A DNA stretch of 64,000 nt from Saccharothrix sp. (GTDB lineage: Bacteria; Actinomycetota; Actinomycetes; Mycobacteriales; Pseudonocardiaceae), in contig NZ_JAPSLK010000032.1 of the NCBI RefSeq assembly GCF_031180885.1, forward strand, positions 1 through 64,000, in the 5' to 3' direction. Within the stretch, counting starts at the first letter, position 1, and every line of letters begins with the position of its first letter. This document shows, in pieces, positions 47,617-55,928 of this stretch. A program made the translations under genes and the position numbers. The notes beneath the pieces were generated by a model. It was not told where the DNA came from and made no database searches. It saw only the letters and a program-made list of their open reading frames with translations.

Positions 47617-49341
47617 ATGGGTGAACTCGCCGGTAACATCCGCACGGACTACGACGTCGTCGTCATCGGCTCGGGCTTCGGCGGCAGCGTCGCCGCCCTC
47701 CGGCTGACCGAGAAGGGTTACCGGGTCGCCGTGCTGGAGGCCGGTCGCCGGTTCGCCGACGACGAGTTCGCCAAGACGTCGTGGGACCTCAAGCGGTACC
47801 TGTGGGCGCCCGCGCTGGGCTGCTACGGCATCCAGCGCATCCACGCGCTGCGCAACGTGATGATCCTGGCCGGCTCCGGCGTCGGCGGCGGGTCGTTGGT
47901 GTACGCGAACACCCTGTACCGGCCGCTGAAGCCGTTCTACAGCGACCGGCAGTGGGCGCACATCACGGACTGGGAGTCCGAGCTGGCGCCGTTCTACGAC
48001 CAGGCCAGCCGGATGCTGGGGGTCGTGGAGAACCCGACCACCACGCCGTCCGACGAGGTCATGAAGACCGTCGCCGAGCGCATGGGCGTGGCCGAGTCCT
48101 ACCACGCGACCCCGGTAGGCGTGTTCTTCGGCGAGCCGGGCAAGCCCGCCGAGGACCCGTACTTCGGCGGCGCGGGGCCGCAACGCACCGGGTGCACCGA
48201 GTGCGGCGAGTGCATGACGGGGTGCCGGGTCGGCGCGAAGAACACCCTGGTCAAGAACTACCTGTACCTGGCCGAGCGCAACGGCGCCGAGGTGCTGCCG
48301 CTGACCACCGTCACCGGCCTGCGCCAGGCGTCCGACGGCACGTGGTCCGTCGACACCCGCCGCACCGGTGCCAAGCTGCGGCGTGGCCGGCGCACCATCA
48401 CCGCTGGTCAGGTGGTGTTGGCGGCCGGGACGTGGGGCACCCAGCAGCTCTTGCACCGGATGCGCGACGAAGGTGCCCTGCCCAAGCTGTCGCCCAAGCT
48501 GGGCGAGCTGACCCGGACGAACTCCGAGGCCATCGTCGGCGCGGGCCGCTTCACCGTGGACGAGGAGCGCAACTTCAGCCAGGGCGTGGCCATCACGTCG
48601 TCCATCCACCCCGACGAGCAGACCCACATCGAACCCGTGCGGTACGGCAAGGGCAGCAACGCCATGGGCCTGCTCCAGACCCTGGCCACCGACGGCGCGA
48701 AGTCCACGCCGAGGCTGTTGCAGTTCCTGTGGCAGGCGGTGCGGCACCCCGTGCGGCTGGCACGGCTGCTGTCCGTGCACCGGTGGAGCGAGCGGACCGT
48801 GATCCTGCTGGTCATGCAGAGCCTGGACAACTCGATCACGACGTACACCAAGAAGGGCGTCTTCGGTCGGAAGCTGACCTCGAAGCAGGGCCACGGCGAA
48901 CCCAACCCGGCCTTCATCCCGGCCGGTCACCGGGCGAACCTGCTGGCCGCGGAGACCATCGACGGCGTGGCCGGCGGCACGTGGGGCGAACTGTTCAACA
49001 TCCCCCTGACCGCCCACTTCATCGGTGGCTGCCCGATCGGCTCGGACGAGCGGTCGGGCGTGATCGACCCGTACCACCGGGTGTACGGGTACCCGGGGCT
49101 GTCGGTGGTGGACGGGGCGGCGATCTCGGCCAACCTGGGCGTGAACCCGTCCCTGACCATCACCGCCCAGGCGGAGCGCGCGTTCTCCCTGTGGCCGAAC
49201 AAGGGCGAGGCCGACCAGCGCCCGGCCCAGGGCGAGGGCTACCGGCGGGTGCCCGCGGTCGCCCCGGTGAAGCCGGCTGTTCCGTCCGACGCTCCGGGCG
49301 CGTTGAGGCTGCCGATCGTGGAGGTCCGCACCAAGGTGTGA
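47617..49341 (+). CDS. choD: GMC-family oxidoreductase, ChoD (cholesterol oxidase)-like
   Basis: A 574-residue flavoprotein. It has the FAD-binding motif VVVIGSGFGGSVAALRL near residue 16 and the GMC motif GSGVGGGSLVYANTLYRP. A Cys-rich segment (TGCTECGECMTGCRVGAKN) at about 190-208 and HFIGGCPIGSD complete it. No Tat signal is present, as in Rv3409c (annotated choD), where sterol oxidase activity is uncertain. It follows guaB3 as in M. tuberculosis. The Cys cluster of this subfamily could hold an Fe-S centre or structural metal (inference). Confidence 0.85.
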   Translation: MGELAGNIRTDYDVVVIGSGFGGSVAALRLTEKGYRVAVLEAGRRFADDEFAKTSWDLKRYLWAPALGCYGIQRIHALRNVMILAGSGVGGGSLVYANTLYRPLKPFYSDRQWAHITDWESELAPFYDQASRMLGVVENPTTTPSDEVMKTVAERMGVAESYHATPVGVFFGEPGKPAEDPYFGGAGPQRTGCTECGECMTGCRVGAKNTLVKNYLYLAERNGAEVLPLTTVTGLRQASDGTWSVDTRRTGAKLRRGRRTITAGQVVLAAGTWGTQQLLHRMRDEGALPKLSPKLGELTRTNSEAIVGAGRFTVDEERNFSQGVAITSSIHPDEQTHIEPVRYGKGSNAMGLLQTLATDGAKSTPRLLQFLWQAVRHPVRLARLLSVHRWSERTVILLVMQSLDNSITTYTKKGVFGRKLTSKQGHGEPNPAFIPAGHRANLLAAETIDGVAGGTWGELFNIPLTAHFIGGCPIGSDERSGVIDPYHRVYGYPGLSVVDGAAISANLGVNPSLTITAQAERAFSLWPNKGEADQRPAQGEGYRRVPAVAPVKPAVPSDAPGALRLPIVEVRTKV

Positions 49342-49344
49342 CGG

Positions 49345-49485
49345 TCAGCCGCGGCTGCGCTCGCACGGGTCGTCGTCGGGGGCGAAGAACTCCTCGGCTT
49401 CACGCCTCATGCGGTCGTGGCCGACGCGCGGCAACTCCCGGTGCCGCGCGACCAGTTCCTCGGCGGTCAGACCTGTCCCGTCCAC
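49345..49485 (-). CDS. Small hypothetical protein
   Basis: A 46-residue acidic/basic peptide (VDGTGLTAEELVARHRELPR and MRREAEEFFAPDD segments) with an amphipathic helix. It starts at GTG 49485, divergent from the MBL-fold gene and convergent with choD. The composition looks like a real short protein, but no family is recognised, and it could be a chance frame in high-GC sequence. Confidence 0.4.
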   Translation of the reverse strand: MDGTGLTAEELVARHRELPRVGHDRMRREAEEFFAPDDDPCERSRG

Positions 49486-49546
49486 GACGCCGACCGTAGC
49501 TCTGCGTGCGGCGCTTCCCGATCGCCCTATGGTGGGAGGCGTGGCA

Positions 49547-50500
49547 GTGAAGCCGTTTGCGTCCAGTGCCGACCTCGCACCCAAGGACGAGGAGTTCGTC
49601 CGGCTCGCCGACGGCGTCTACGCCCTCACCGCCGAAGGCGACCCGAACGTCGGGGCGATCGAGGGCGAGGACTTCCTGGTCTGCGTCGAGGCGAGGGCGA
49701 CCCCGGTGGCCGCCCGCCGCTGGCTCGACCGACTCCGCGAGCACACCGACAAACCCGTCCGCTACCTGGTCCTCAGCCACTACCACGCGGTCCGCACGCT
49801 GGGCGCGAGCGCGTTCGGGGCCGAGGAGATCATCGCCCACGAGAACACCAGGACGTTGATCGCCGAACGCGGCCGGCAGGACTGGGAGAGCGAGTACGCC
49901 CGCATGCCCCGCCTGTTCGAGGACCCGGCTTCGATCCCCGGCCTGACCTGGCCGACCATGACGTTCTCCGACCGCCTCACCATCCCGCTCGGCGGCGACC
50001 GCGGTGACCTGGAACTGCGCTTCTGCGGACGCGGCCACACGGCGGGCGACATCGTGGCCTGGCTGCCGCACCAGCGCGTCCTGTTCGCCGGCGACCTGGT
50101 CGAGAGCCGTGCCGCGCTCTACACCGGCGACGCCTTCCACGACGAGTGGGCGACCACCACCCTCGACACCGTCGCCGCCCTCGGCGCGGAGCAGTTGGTC
50201 GGCGGACGGGGCGCGGTGGCCCGGGACCGGGGCGAGGTGGAGGCGGCGATCGCCCAGTCCCGGCACTTCCTGGACGAACTGCGCCGCACCGTCGGCACCG
50301 TCCACCGCTCCGGCGGCACGGTCAAGGAGGCGTTCCGGGCCGCCCATGACGCCCTCGCCCCGCGCTACGGCCGGTGGCCGATCTTCGAGCACTGCATGCC
50401 GTTCAACGTGCAGCGGTACTGGGACGAGTGCGACGGCGTCGACTGGCCGAGGATCTGGACGGCCGCGCGCGACCAAGAGGTGTGGGCGGCGTTGCGGTGA
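49547..50500 (+). CDS. MBL-fold metallo-hydrolase, SoxH-like
   Basis: A 317-residue beta-lactamase-fold protein. The usual metal motif HxHxDH is seen as SHYHAVRTLGAS, keeping the two first His but lacking Asp-His. Later motifs GRGHTAGDIVAWLP and LFAGDLVES are intact. This HYHAVR variant is known from a SoxH/quinoprotein-relay-like subgroup. GTG 49547 is chosen because GGGAGG lies 7 bases upstream. Its stop overlaps the GTG of the FAD monooxygenase, so the two are coupled and may act on the same compound. Confidence 0.8.
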   Translation: MKPFASSADLAPKDEEFVRLADGVYALTAEGDPNVGAIEGEDFLVCVEARATPVAARRWLDRLREHTDKPVRYLVLSHYHAVRTLGASAFGAEEIIAHENTRTLIAERGRQDWESEYARMPRLFEDPASIPGLTWPTMTFSDRLTIPLGGDRGDLELRFCGRGHTAGDIVAWLPHQRVLFAGDLVESRAALYTGDAFHDEWATTTLDTVAALGAEQLVGGRGAVARDRGEVEAAIAQSRHFLDELRRTVGTVHRSGGTVKEAFRAAHDALAPRYGRWPIFEHCMPFNVQRYWDECDGVDWPRIWTAARDQEVWAALR

Positions 50501-51792
50501 AGCCGGTCGTGGTGGTCGGTGGCGGTCCGGTGGGCATGACCGCGGCCCTCCTGCTGGCCCGCGCGGGCGTGCCGACTGTCGTGTTGGAGGCGGCGGAAGC
50601 CCGGACAGCCGTGGGCAGTCGGTCGATCTGCGTGCAGCACGACGTTCTGCACGTGTTGGAACGGGTCGGCGTGGGCAAGTCCGTGGTCGAGGCGGGTGTC
50701 ACCTGGTACCGGGGCAGGACTTTCTTCCGCGGCCGCGAGGTGCTGACTCTGGAGTTGCCCAGGCGCCCCGGATTTCCCCCTTTCGTCAACACGCCCCAAA
50801 CCGAGGTGGAACGCATCCTGGAAGCCCGGGTGCGCGCCGAGCCTTCGATCGATCTCCGCTACGGACAACGGGTTGTAGGCGTCTCGCAGGATGTCGATGG
50901 CGTTCAAGTGTCCACAGCAGACAGTGTGGTTGAGGGCACCCACTGCATCGCCGCCGACGGCGTGAAGTCCACCATCCGCGACCTGCTGGGCATCACCTTC
51001 GAGGGGCACTCCTTCGACGACCTGTTCGTGATCGCCGACATCCGCGTCGACCTGGGCCATGCCGCACCCGAGCGCCTGTTCCACTTCGACCCGCCGTGGA
51101 ACCCGGGCCGTCAGGTCTTGCTGCACCCGCAACCCGGTGGGGTGTACCGCATCGACTGGCAGGTCCCCGAGGGTTTCCACCTGACCGACGAGCACATCAG
51201 GCGCATCACCGGCGACCGCCCGTACGAGGTCCTGTGGCAGTCCACGTACCGCTTCCACCAGCGCAGGGCCGACCGTTTCCGGGTGGGCCGGGTGCTCCTG
51301 GTGGGCGATGCCGCACACGTGATGAGCCCGTTCGGCGCACGGGGTCTGAACTCGGGGATCTGCGACGCCGACAACGCCACGTGGAAGATCGCCCTGGACC
51401 GCGCGGGCGAGGCCGGTCCCAACCTCCTCCCGTCGTACGAGATCGAACGCGCGGCGGCGGCCGACGAGAACCTCCGGGTCACCGGCAACACCATGCGCTT
51501 CCTGGTCCCACGAACAGAAGCCGACCGCCGGTACCGCTTGGACGTGCTGGAACGCGCCGACAAAGCCAAGATCGACTCAGGAAAACTCTTCGAACCCTTC
51601 GCGTACCAAGACTCCCCGCTCACCAGCCCGGGTTGCGACGGCACCTTGGCCCCCGACAGCAGCCGCTTCGGCCCCACCTTCACCGTCGAAAACGGCAACC
51701 TGATCCGCCCGGACGGCCACTACGCCTCCTTCGCCCCTACCGACCCAGCGGTCGCCCTTCACCGCGCTAAAGGTTTTACTTCAGTGAACTAA
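50497..51792 (+). CDS. FAD-dependent aromatic-type monooxygenase (PHBH family)
   Basis: A 431-residue flavoprotein. The dinucleotide-binding motif VVVVGGGPVGMTAALLLARA is at the start. CIAADGVKSTIRDLLG is the mid NADPH/FAD motif. GDAAHVMSPFGARGLNSGIC (about 270-290) is the second FAD motif. It lacks the C-terminal thioredoxin-like domain of long aromatic hydroxylases. GTG 50497 overlaps the MBL-fold stop by four bases. The substrate is probably a phenol or related aromatic; it is not identified. Confidence 0.85.
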   Translation: MKPVVVVGGGPVGMTAALLLARAGVPTVVLEAAEARTAVGSRSICVQHDVLHVLERVGVGKSVVEAGVTWYRGRTFFRGREVLTLELPRRPGFPPFVNTPQTEVERILEARVRAEPSIDLRYGQRVVGVSQDVDGVQVSTADSVVEGTHCIAADGVKSTIRDLLGITFEGHSFDDLFVIADIRVDLGHAAPERLFHFDPPWNPGRQVLLHPQPGGVYRIDWQVPEGFHLTDEHIRRITGDRPYEVLWQSTYRFHQRRADRFRVGRVLLVGDAAHVMSPFGARGLNSGICDADNATWKIALDRAGEAGPNLLPSYEIERAAAADENLRVTGNTMRFLVPRTEADRRYRLDVLERADKAKIDSGKLFEPFAYQDSPLTSPGCDGTLAPDSSRFGPTFTVENGNLIRPDGHYASFAPTDPAVALHRAKGFTSVN

Positions 51793-51865
51793 AATTTTCT
51801 CTGGTGGTGGCTGAACCCGGAAACGATCCCGGCCTAGCGCCTGACCAGGCGATACGGCAGGTTTA

Positions 51866-51910
51866 CCCACCAGCCCACCAGCCCACCAGCCCACCAGCCC
51901 ACCAGCCCAC
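51866..51910. repeat. 8-bp tandem repeat, 5.6 units
   Basis: CCCACCAG is repeated without change from 51866 to 51910. Confidence 0.9.
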
Positions 51911-51960
51911 AGCCGCAGCCGCAGCCCGGCAGGCTGCCAGCCCTGGTAGCCCGCCAGCCC

Positions 51961-52025
51961 GCCAGCCCGGCAGGCCCGCCAGCCCGGCAGGCCCGCCAGC
52001 CCGGCAGGCCCGCCAGCCTGGCAGC
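51961..52025. repeat. 17-bp tandem repeat, 3.8 units
   Basis: GCCAGCCCGGCAGGCCC occurs at 51961, 51978 and 51995 exactly, then decays (GCCAGCCTGGCAGC) from 52012. Confidence 0.88.
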
Positions 52026-52189
52026 ACGCCAGTCCGGCAGCGCGATAGCCGCCGGTCGGCGAGTGAGTCAGCGCCGCCTGCCGCTGCCCGGCTGCTCGGC
52101 CGCTCCGGCTGCCTGGCTGCCCGGCGTGATCAGGGTTGCCTGGCCCGGCGGCTTGGCGGCCTGATGTGGTCGGGCGGCGCAGCCTGGCT

Positions 52190-52370
52190 GGCGCGACCCG
52201 ACCCGGCGCGGCGCGGCCCGACCCTGCGCGACCCGGCGCGGCGCGGCGCGACCCGGCGCGGCCCAACTCGGCCCGACCCAACTCGACGCGACCCCGCGCG
52301 GCCCAACTCGGCGCGGCCTGGCGTGGCTCGACCCAGCGCGGCCCGACCCGACGTGCCCCGGTCCAGCCAG
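52190..52370. repeat. Degenerate GC-rich 5/10-bp array
   Basis: Interleaved units of CGGCGCGG, CCCGACC, CCCAACTCGG and GACCCGGCG repeat with substitutions over about 180 bp. It is likely an older minisatellite than the exact repeats just to its left. Confidence 0.6.
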
Positions 52371-52405
52371 GCAGCCTGCCGGCCGCTGACCCTTGTGGGA
52401 GGAGG

Positions 52406-53770
52406 TCAGCGGCGGTGGATGGTCAGGGTGAAGCCGGCTGGTTTCAGGGTGAGCATTTCGGTTATTTGCAAGCGGTAGCCCGGGTCGGGGGTCAGGTTGT
52501 AGCGGCGGAGGACGGTGGCCAGGGCCAGGGTTGCCTCGTGCAGGGCGAACTGCCGCCCGATGCACGCCCGCTCCCCCGTCCCGAACGGCTTGTACACGTG
52601 CCCCGGCCGCGCCCTCACCTGGTCCGGCGCGAAACGGTCCGGGTCAAACCGCTCCGGGTCCGGCCACACGCTCGGGTCCCGGTGCACCAGCGGCAGCAAG
52701 ACCAGCGCCCACTGGCCCGCCTTCATCGGGTACCGCTCACCCAGCACGGTGTCCGCCTTCGCCTCGCGCGCATAACCCGGCGCAGTCGGCCACAACCGAA
52801 GAGCCTCGTCCAAGATCCGCCGCACGTACCGCAGCTTGGTCACCTGCTCGAACGCCGGCACCTCCGCCCCGCCCCACACCGCGTCGATCTCCTCCCGCGC
52901 CTTCTCCACCACGGAAGGGTTGCGGGACAGGTAATACAGCGCGAACGACAACGCCCCCGAGGTCGTCTCATGACCAGCGATCAAGAACGTGATCACCTGG
53001 TTCCGGACGTTCACCTCGTCCAACGCCCCCGACGCCAGCATCAGGTCCAGCAGGTCGATCCGGTCCGCCGAGGGACCGGACGCCACCCGCGCGCGGATCA
53101 CCTCGTCCACGACCTCCGCCAGGTACGCCACGTCCGCCCGGTACCGCTCCTCCGCACCCCGCCCGAACAGCCTGGCCACCAACGGGAACTGGAAGCCCTT
53201 CCGCTGCGCGTGCCGCAACGACCCGATCATCGCCCGCACGAACGGGTGCGCCTCCGACCGCCGGAACGAGTCGAACGGGTAGCCGAACCCCACCCGCCCG
53301 ATGGTCTCCAGCGTCAGGTTCGTCATGTCCGCCGACACGTCGACCACGCCGCCCCGGTCCCACTTCCCGACCAACTCCTGCACGACGTCCACCATCGCCG
53401 GGTGGTAAGCCCGCATGGCGCTCTGCGTGAACGCCGGCATCAGGACGTCGTGCGCGGTCTTCCAGTTCGGTTCCTCGTTGTACGCGGTGAACAACCCGTC
53501 CCCGCCGATGACCCGCAGTTCCTCCACGCCCAGCGCCAGGTGCTTGGCGAACCGCTTCTCGTCGGCCAGTTCTGCCGTCAACCCGGCACCGCCGATGAAG
53601 ACGATCTCCCGGTCCAGGAACCGCCGGGTGAAGATCGGGCCGAGGTCCCTGCCCTGGCGCATGGTGTCCTGCACGGGCGTGCGCAGGGACGTGCCGATCA
53701 CATCGCCCAGCAACGGCACCCGCCAGCGTGGGCGGGGGATGGCCGACGTGTCCATCACCGGGGCGGCCAT
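52406..53770 (-). CDS. Cytochrome P450, CYP102-like stand-alone heme domain
   Basis: A 454-residue P450. It has the I-helix AGHETTSGAL near residue 267, the K-helix ExxR (DEALRLWP) near 323 and the heme loop FGTGERACIGRQFA with the axial Cys near 402. Sequence style (GPIFTRRFLDREIVFIGGAG, LFTAYNEEPNWKTAHDVLMP) resembles the heme domain of CYP102/P450 BM3 fatty-acid hydroxylases. No reductase domain or ferredoxin gene is attached. Its ATG overlaps the last base of the SDR stop, so the two are one operon facing the TetR gene. Confidence 0.92.
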   Translation of the reverse strand: MAAPVMDTSAIPRPRWRVPLLGDVIGTSLRTPVQDTMRQGRDLGPIFTRRFLDREIVFIGGAGLTAELADEKRFAKHLALGVEELRVIGGDGLFTAYNEEPNWKTAHDVLMPAFTQSAMRAYHPAMVDVVQELVGKWDRGGVVDVSADMTNLTLETIGRVGFGYPFDSFRRSEAHPFVRAMIGSLRHAQRKGFQFPLVARLFGRGAEERYRADVAYLAEVVDEVIRARVASGPSADRIDLLDLMLASGALDEVNVRNQVITFLIAGHETTSGALSFALYYLSRNPSVVEKAREEIDAVWGGAEVPAFEQVTKLRYVRRILDEALRLWPTAPGYAREAKADTVLGERYPMKAGQWALVLLPLVHRDPSVWPDPERFDPDRFAPDQVRARPGHVYKPFGTGERACIGRQFALHEATLALATVLRRYNLTPDPGYRLQITEMLTLKPAGFTLTIHRR

Positions 53771-54561
53771 CAGCGCTTCGCCTTGTTCGACAACGACATC
53801 TGCGCCATCACGTCGTCCCCGCCGATCCGCCGCTGCAACGCCTCCGCGAACCCCGGGAACGCCCCACCGACCGTGCTCGCCACCCGCAGCTCCACCGGCG
53901 CCACGTTGACCTCGGCCCGGTTCTTCTCGATGGCCTCCACCACACCCGCCGCGACCTGCTCCGGCGACACCGTCCGCATCCCGGCCGGCGGCTTGGCCCC
54001 GGTGTCGGCGAACATCCCCGCGTCCCGCACGAACCCCGGCTGCACCACCGACACCCCGACCCCGGTCCCCGCCAGGTCCTGCCGAACCCCCAACCCGAAG
54101 CCGCGCAGACCGAACTTGGTGGCGTTGTAGAGCGACGCGTACGGCGAAGTCACCTTGCCCGCCAAAGACCCGATGAGCACCACGTGCCCCCGCCGACGCT
54201 CGACCATGCCCGGCAGGAGGGCGTGGGTGAGGGCGATCGGGGCGTCGAGGTTCACGCCCAGCGCCCGCCGGACCTCCTCCGCCGTGAAGTCGGTGAGCTT
54301 CCCGTTGGCCGGCAACGCGGCGTTCGCGATCAGCACGTCGACCTGACCCGCCTGCTTGACCAGCGCGCGAACCCCGTCCGCGTCAGCGAGATCAGCGACC
54401 AGCGCACGCCCACCGGTCTCCTCGGCCAGGGCCTTCAGCTCGGCCTCCTTCCGCCCCGTGAGCACGAGCTTCGCCCCCTGCGTGGCGAGCGCACGCGCGA
54501 TGGCGTGCCCCAGCCCGCCGGTCGCGCCGGTCAACAGGACGGTGCTTCCCCTGACGTGCAT
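53770..54561 (-). CDS. Short-chain dehydrogenase/reductase
   Basis: A 263-residue classical SDR. It has the cofactor motif LLTGATGGLGHAIARAL, the NAG-type ANAALPA, the catalytic Ser in LIGSLAGK and Y-x3-K in SLYNATKFGLRG. TGRKEAEL after the second strand suggests NADP preference (inference). It is first in the operon with the P450. The 28-bp palindrome lies 17 bp upstream of its ATG. It probably oxidises or reduces the alcohol/ketone related to P450 chemistry or to lipid detoxification. Confidence 0.9.
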   Translation of the reverse strand: MHVRGSTVLLTGATGGLGHAIARALATQGAKLVLTGRKEAELKALAEETGGRALVADLADADGVRALVKQAGQVDVLIANAALPANGKLTDFTAEEVRRALGVNLDAPIALTHALLPGMVERRRGHVVLIGSLAGKVTSPYASLYNATKFGLRGFGLGVRQDLAGTGVGVSVVQPGFVRDAGMFADTGAKPPAGMRTVSPEQVAAGVVEAIEKNRAEVNVAPVELRVASTVGGAFPGFAEALQRRIGGDDVMAQMSLSNKAKR

Positions 54562-54578
54562 CGCGGTCCTCCCCGGTG

Positions 54579-54606
54579 GATACTGTTCGTTCGAACGAAC
54601 AGTATC
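54579..54606. promoter_or_regulatory. 28-bp perfect palindrome, TetR operator
   Basis: GATACTGTTCGTTC (54579-54592) is followed directly by its exact reverse complement (54593-54606). It lies between the divergent SDR-P450 operon and the TetR gene and is very likely the TetR binding site. GTTCG and CGAAC half-sites are internal repeats. Confidence 0.88.
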
Positions 54607-54662
54607 GGAAATCGCACGCCACGACGACCGGCCGGCACGACCGATGCGGGAAGATGTGAGTC

Positions 54663-55253
54663 ATGACCAGACCGGCCGAGACCCGGCAGCGGATCATCAG
54701 CGCGGTGCTGCGGATCATCGGCGACGACGGCGTCGCGGGCGTCACCAACCGCCGCATCGCCCAGGTGGCCGGCGTCTCGCTGGGTTCGGTGACCTACCAC
54801 TTCGCCACCCAGCAGGACCTGCTCCGGGCCAGCATGCTGCACTTCGTGGACTGCGAGACCAGGCACTTCGGCGAACTGGCCAAGCAGTCCCAGACCGGCA
54901 GCGCGGACCTGGAGAAGGTCGTCGAACTGGTCCGCGAAGTGGCCAACACCGTGCCCCAGGACAGCGAACGGATCGCCCCGTACGAGCTGTACCTCCACGC
55001 CGGCCGGGACCCGGAACTCCAGGACGCGGCCTCCGACTGCTTCACCGCCTACGACAAGCTGGCGGCGACGGTGCTGACGGCCCTGGGCGTGCCGGACGCG
55101 GACAAGGTCGCGGGCGTGGTGGTGGGCCTGATCATGGGCATGAAGCTGCGCGCCCTCGCCACCGGATCGGGCACCACCGACGACCTGGTGGACGGACTGT
55201 TGATGCTGGTCAAGGGCGCGGCAGCGGGCAGCGAAGGACCCCGCAACCCCTAG
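54663..55253 (+). CDS. TetR-family transcriptional regulator
   Basis: A 196-residue repressor. The N-terminal HTH (GVAGVTNRRIAQVAGVSLGS, VTYHFATQQDLL, about 22-62) and a helical ligand domain are typical. It is divergent from the SDR-P450 operon with the perfect palindrome between them, so autoregulation and operon repression are expected. The effector is unknown, possibly a fatty acid or hydrophobic xenobiotic given the CYP102-like partner. Its stop overlaps that of the opposing response regulator. Confidence 0.92.
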   Translation: MTRPAETRQRIISAVLRIIGDDGVAGVTNRRIAQVAGVSLGSVTYHFATQQDLLRASMLHFVDCETRHFGELAKQSQTGSADLEKVVELVREVANTVPQDSERIAPYELYLHAGRDPELQDAASDCFTAYDKLAATVLTALGVPDADKVAGVVVGLIMGMKLRALATGSGTTDDLVDGLLMLVKGAAAGSEGPRNP

Positions 55254-55915
55254 ACCAGACGGCGGTCCGAAGCCCAGCGGGAGAGTTCGTAGCGGTTCGA
55301 GAGCTGGGTCTTGCGCAGCACGCTCGACACGTGCGTCTCCACCGTCTTCACCGAGATGAACAGCTCCGACGCGATCTCCTTGTACGCGTACCCGCGCGCC
55401 AGCAGCCGCAGCACGTCCCGCTCCCGGGGCGTCAACAGGTCCAGCTCTGGGTCGCTGATCGGCGCCGCGCCCGGCCGGTCCGCGAACGCGTCCAGCACGA
55501 ACCCGGCCAACCGGGGGCTGAACACCGCGTCGCCCTCCGCCACGCGCACCACCGCGCGCACCAGCTCCTGACTGGAGATCGTCTTCGTCACGTACCCGCG
55601 CGCACCGGCCCGGATCACCGCGATCACGTCCTCGGCCGCGTCGGACACCGACAGCGCCAGGAAGACCACCTCGGGCAGGCTCGTGCGAACTTGGCGCAGG
55701 ACCTCCGCCCCACCGCCGTCGGGCATGTGCACGTCCAGCAGGACCACGTCCGGCCGCACGTGGTTGATGCCGACGACCGCCTCGCCGACCGAGCCCGCCT
55801 CGCCGACCACGTCGATCTCGTCGGTGATCGAGTCCAGTTCGGCGCGCACCCCGGCGCGGAACAGCGCGTGGTCGTCCACGAGGAACACCCGCACCGGCGT
55901 CTCCCGGCCTGTCAC
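55250..55915 (-). CDS. NarL/LiaR-type response regulator
   Basis: A 221-residue response regulator. The receiver has VFLVDDHALFRAG, the phosphoacceptor in VVLLDVHMPDGG, LSVSD and the Lys in GYVTKTISS, all intact. The LuxR HTH (LTPRERDVLRLLARGYAYKE, ISVKTVETHVSSVLRK) is at the C-terminus. GTG 55915 follows AGGAGGGG on its strand. It lies 13 bases after the sensor kinase and is its partner. The targets probably include the divergent PspC gene and envelope-stress functions (inference). Confidence 0.93.
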   Translation of the reverse strand: MTGRETPVRVFLVDDHALFRAGVRAELDSITDEIDVVGEAGSVGEAVVGINHVRPDVVLLDVHMPDGGGAEVLRQVRTSLPEVVFLALSVSDAAEDVIAVIRAGARGYVTKTISSQELVRAVVRVAEGDAVFSPRLAGFVLDAFADRPGAAPISDPELDLLTPRERDVLRLLARGYAYKEIASELFISVKTVETHVSSVLRKTQLSNRYELSRWASDRRLV

Positions 55916-55928
55916 GTCCGCACCCCTC

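Larger units (their letters stand above)
51793..52405. other. Long repeat-filled intergenic region
   Basis: More than 600 bases between converging genes with no credible gene. Open frames on both strands are pure low-complexity (Ala/Pro/Arg/Gln). It contains 8-bp and 17-bp tandem repeats and then a degenerate CGGCGCGGCCCGACC-type array at about 52190-52370. Confidence 0.7.

Noticed and set aside
51804-52478. Low-complexity frames on both strands of the minisatellite region
   Set aside because: They consist only of repeat translation, with no ribosome site or stable domain.
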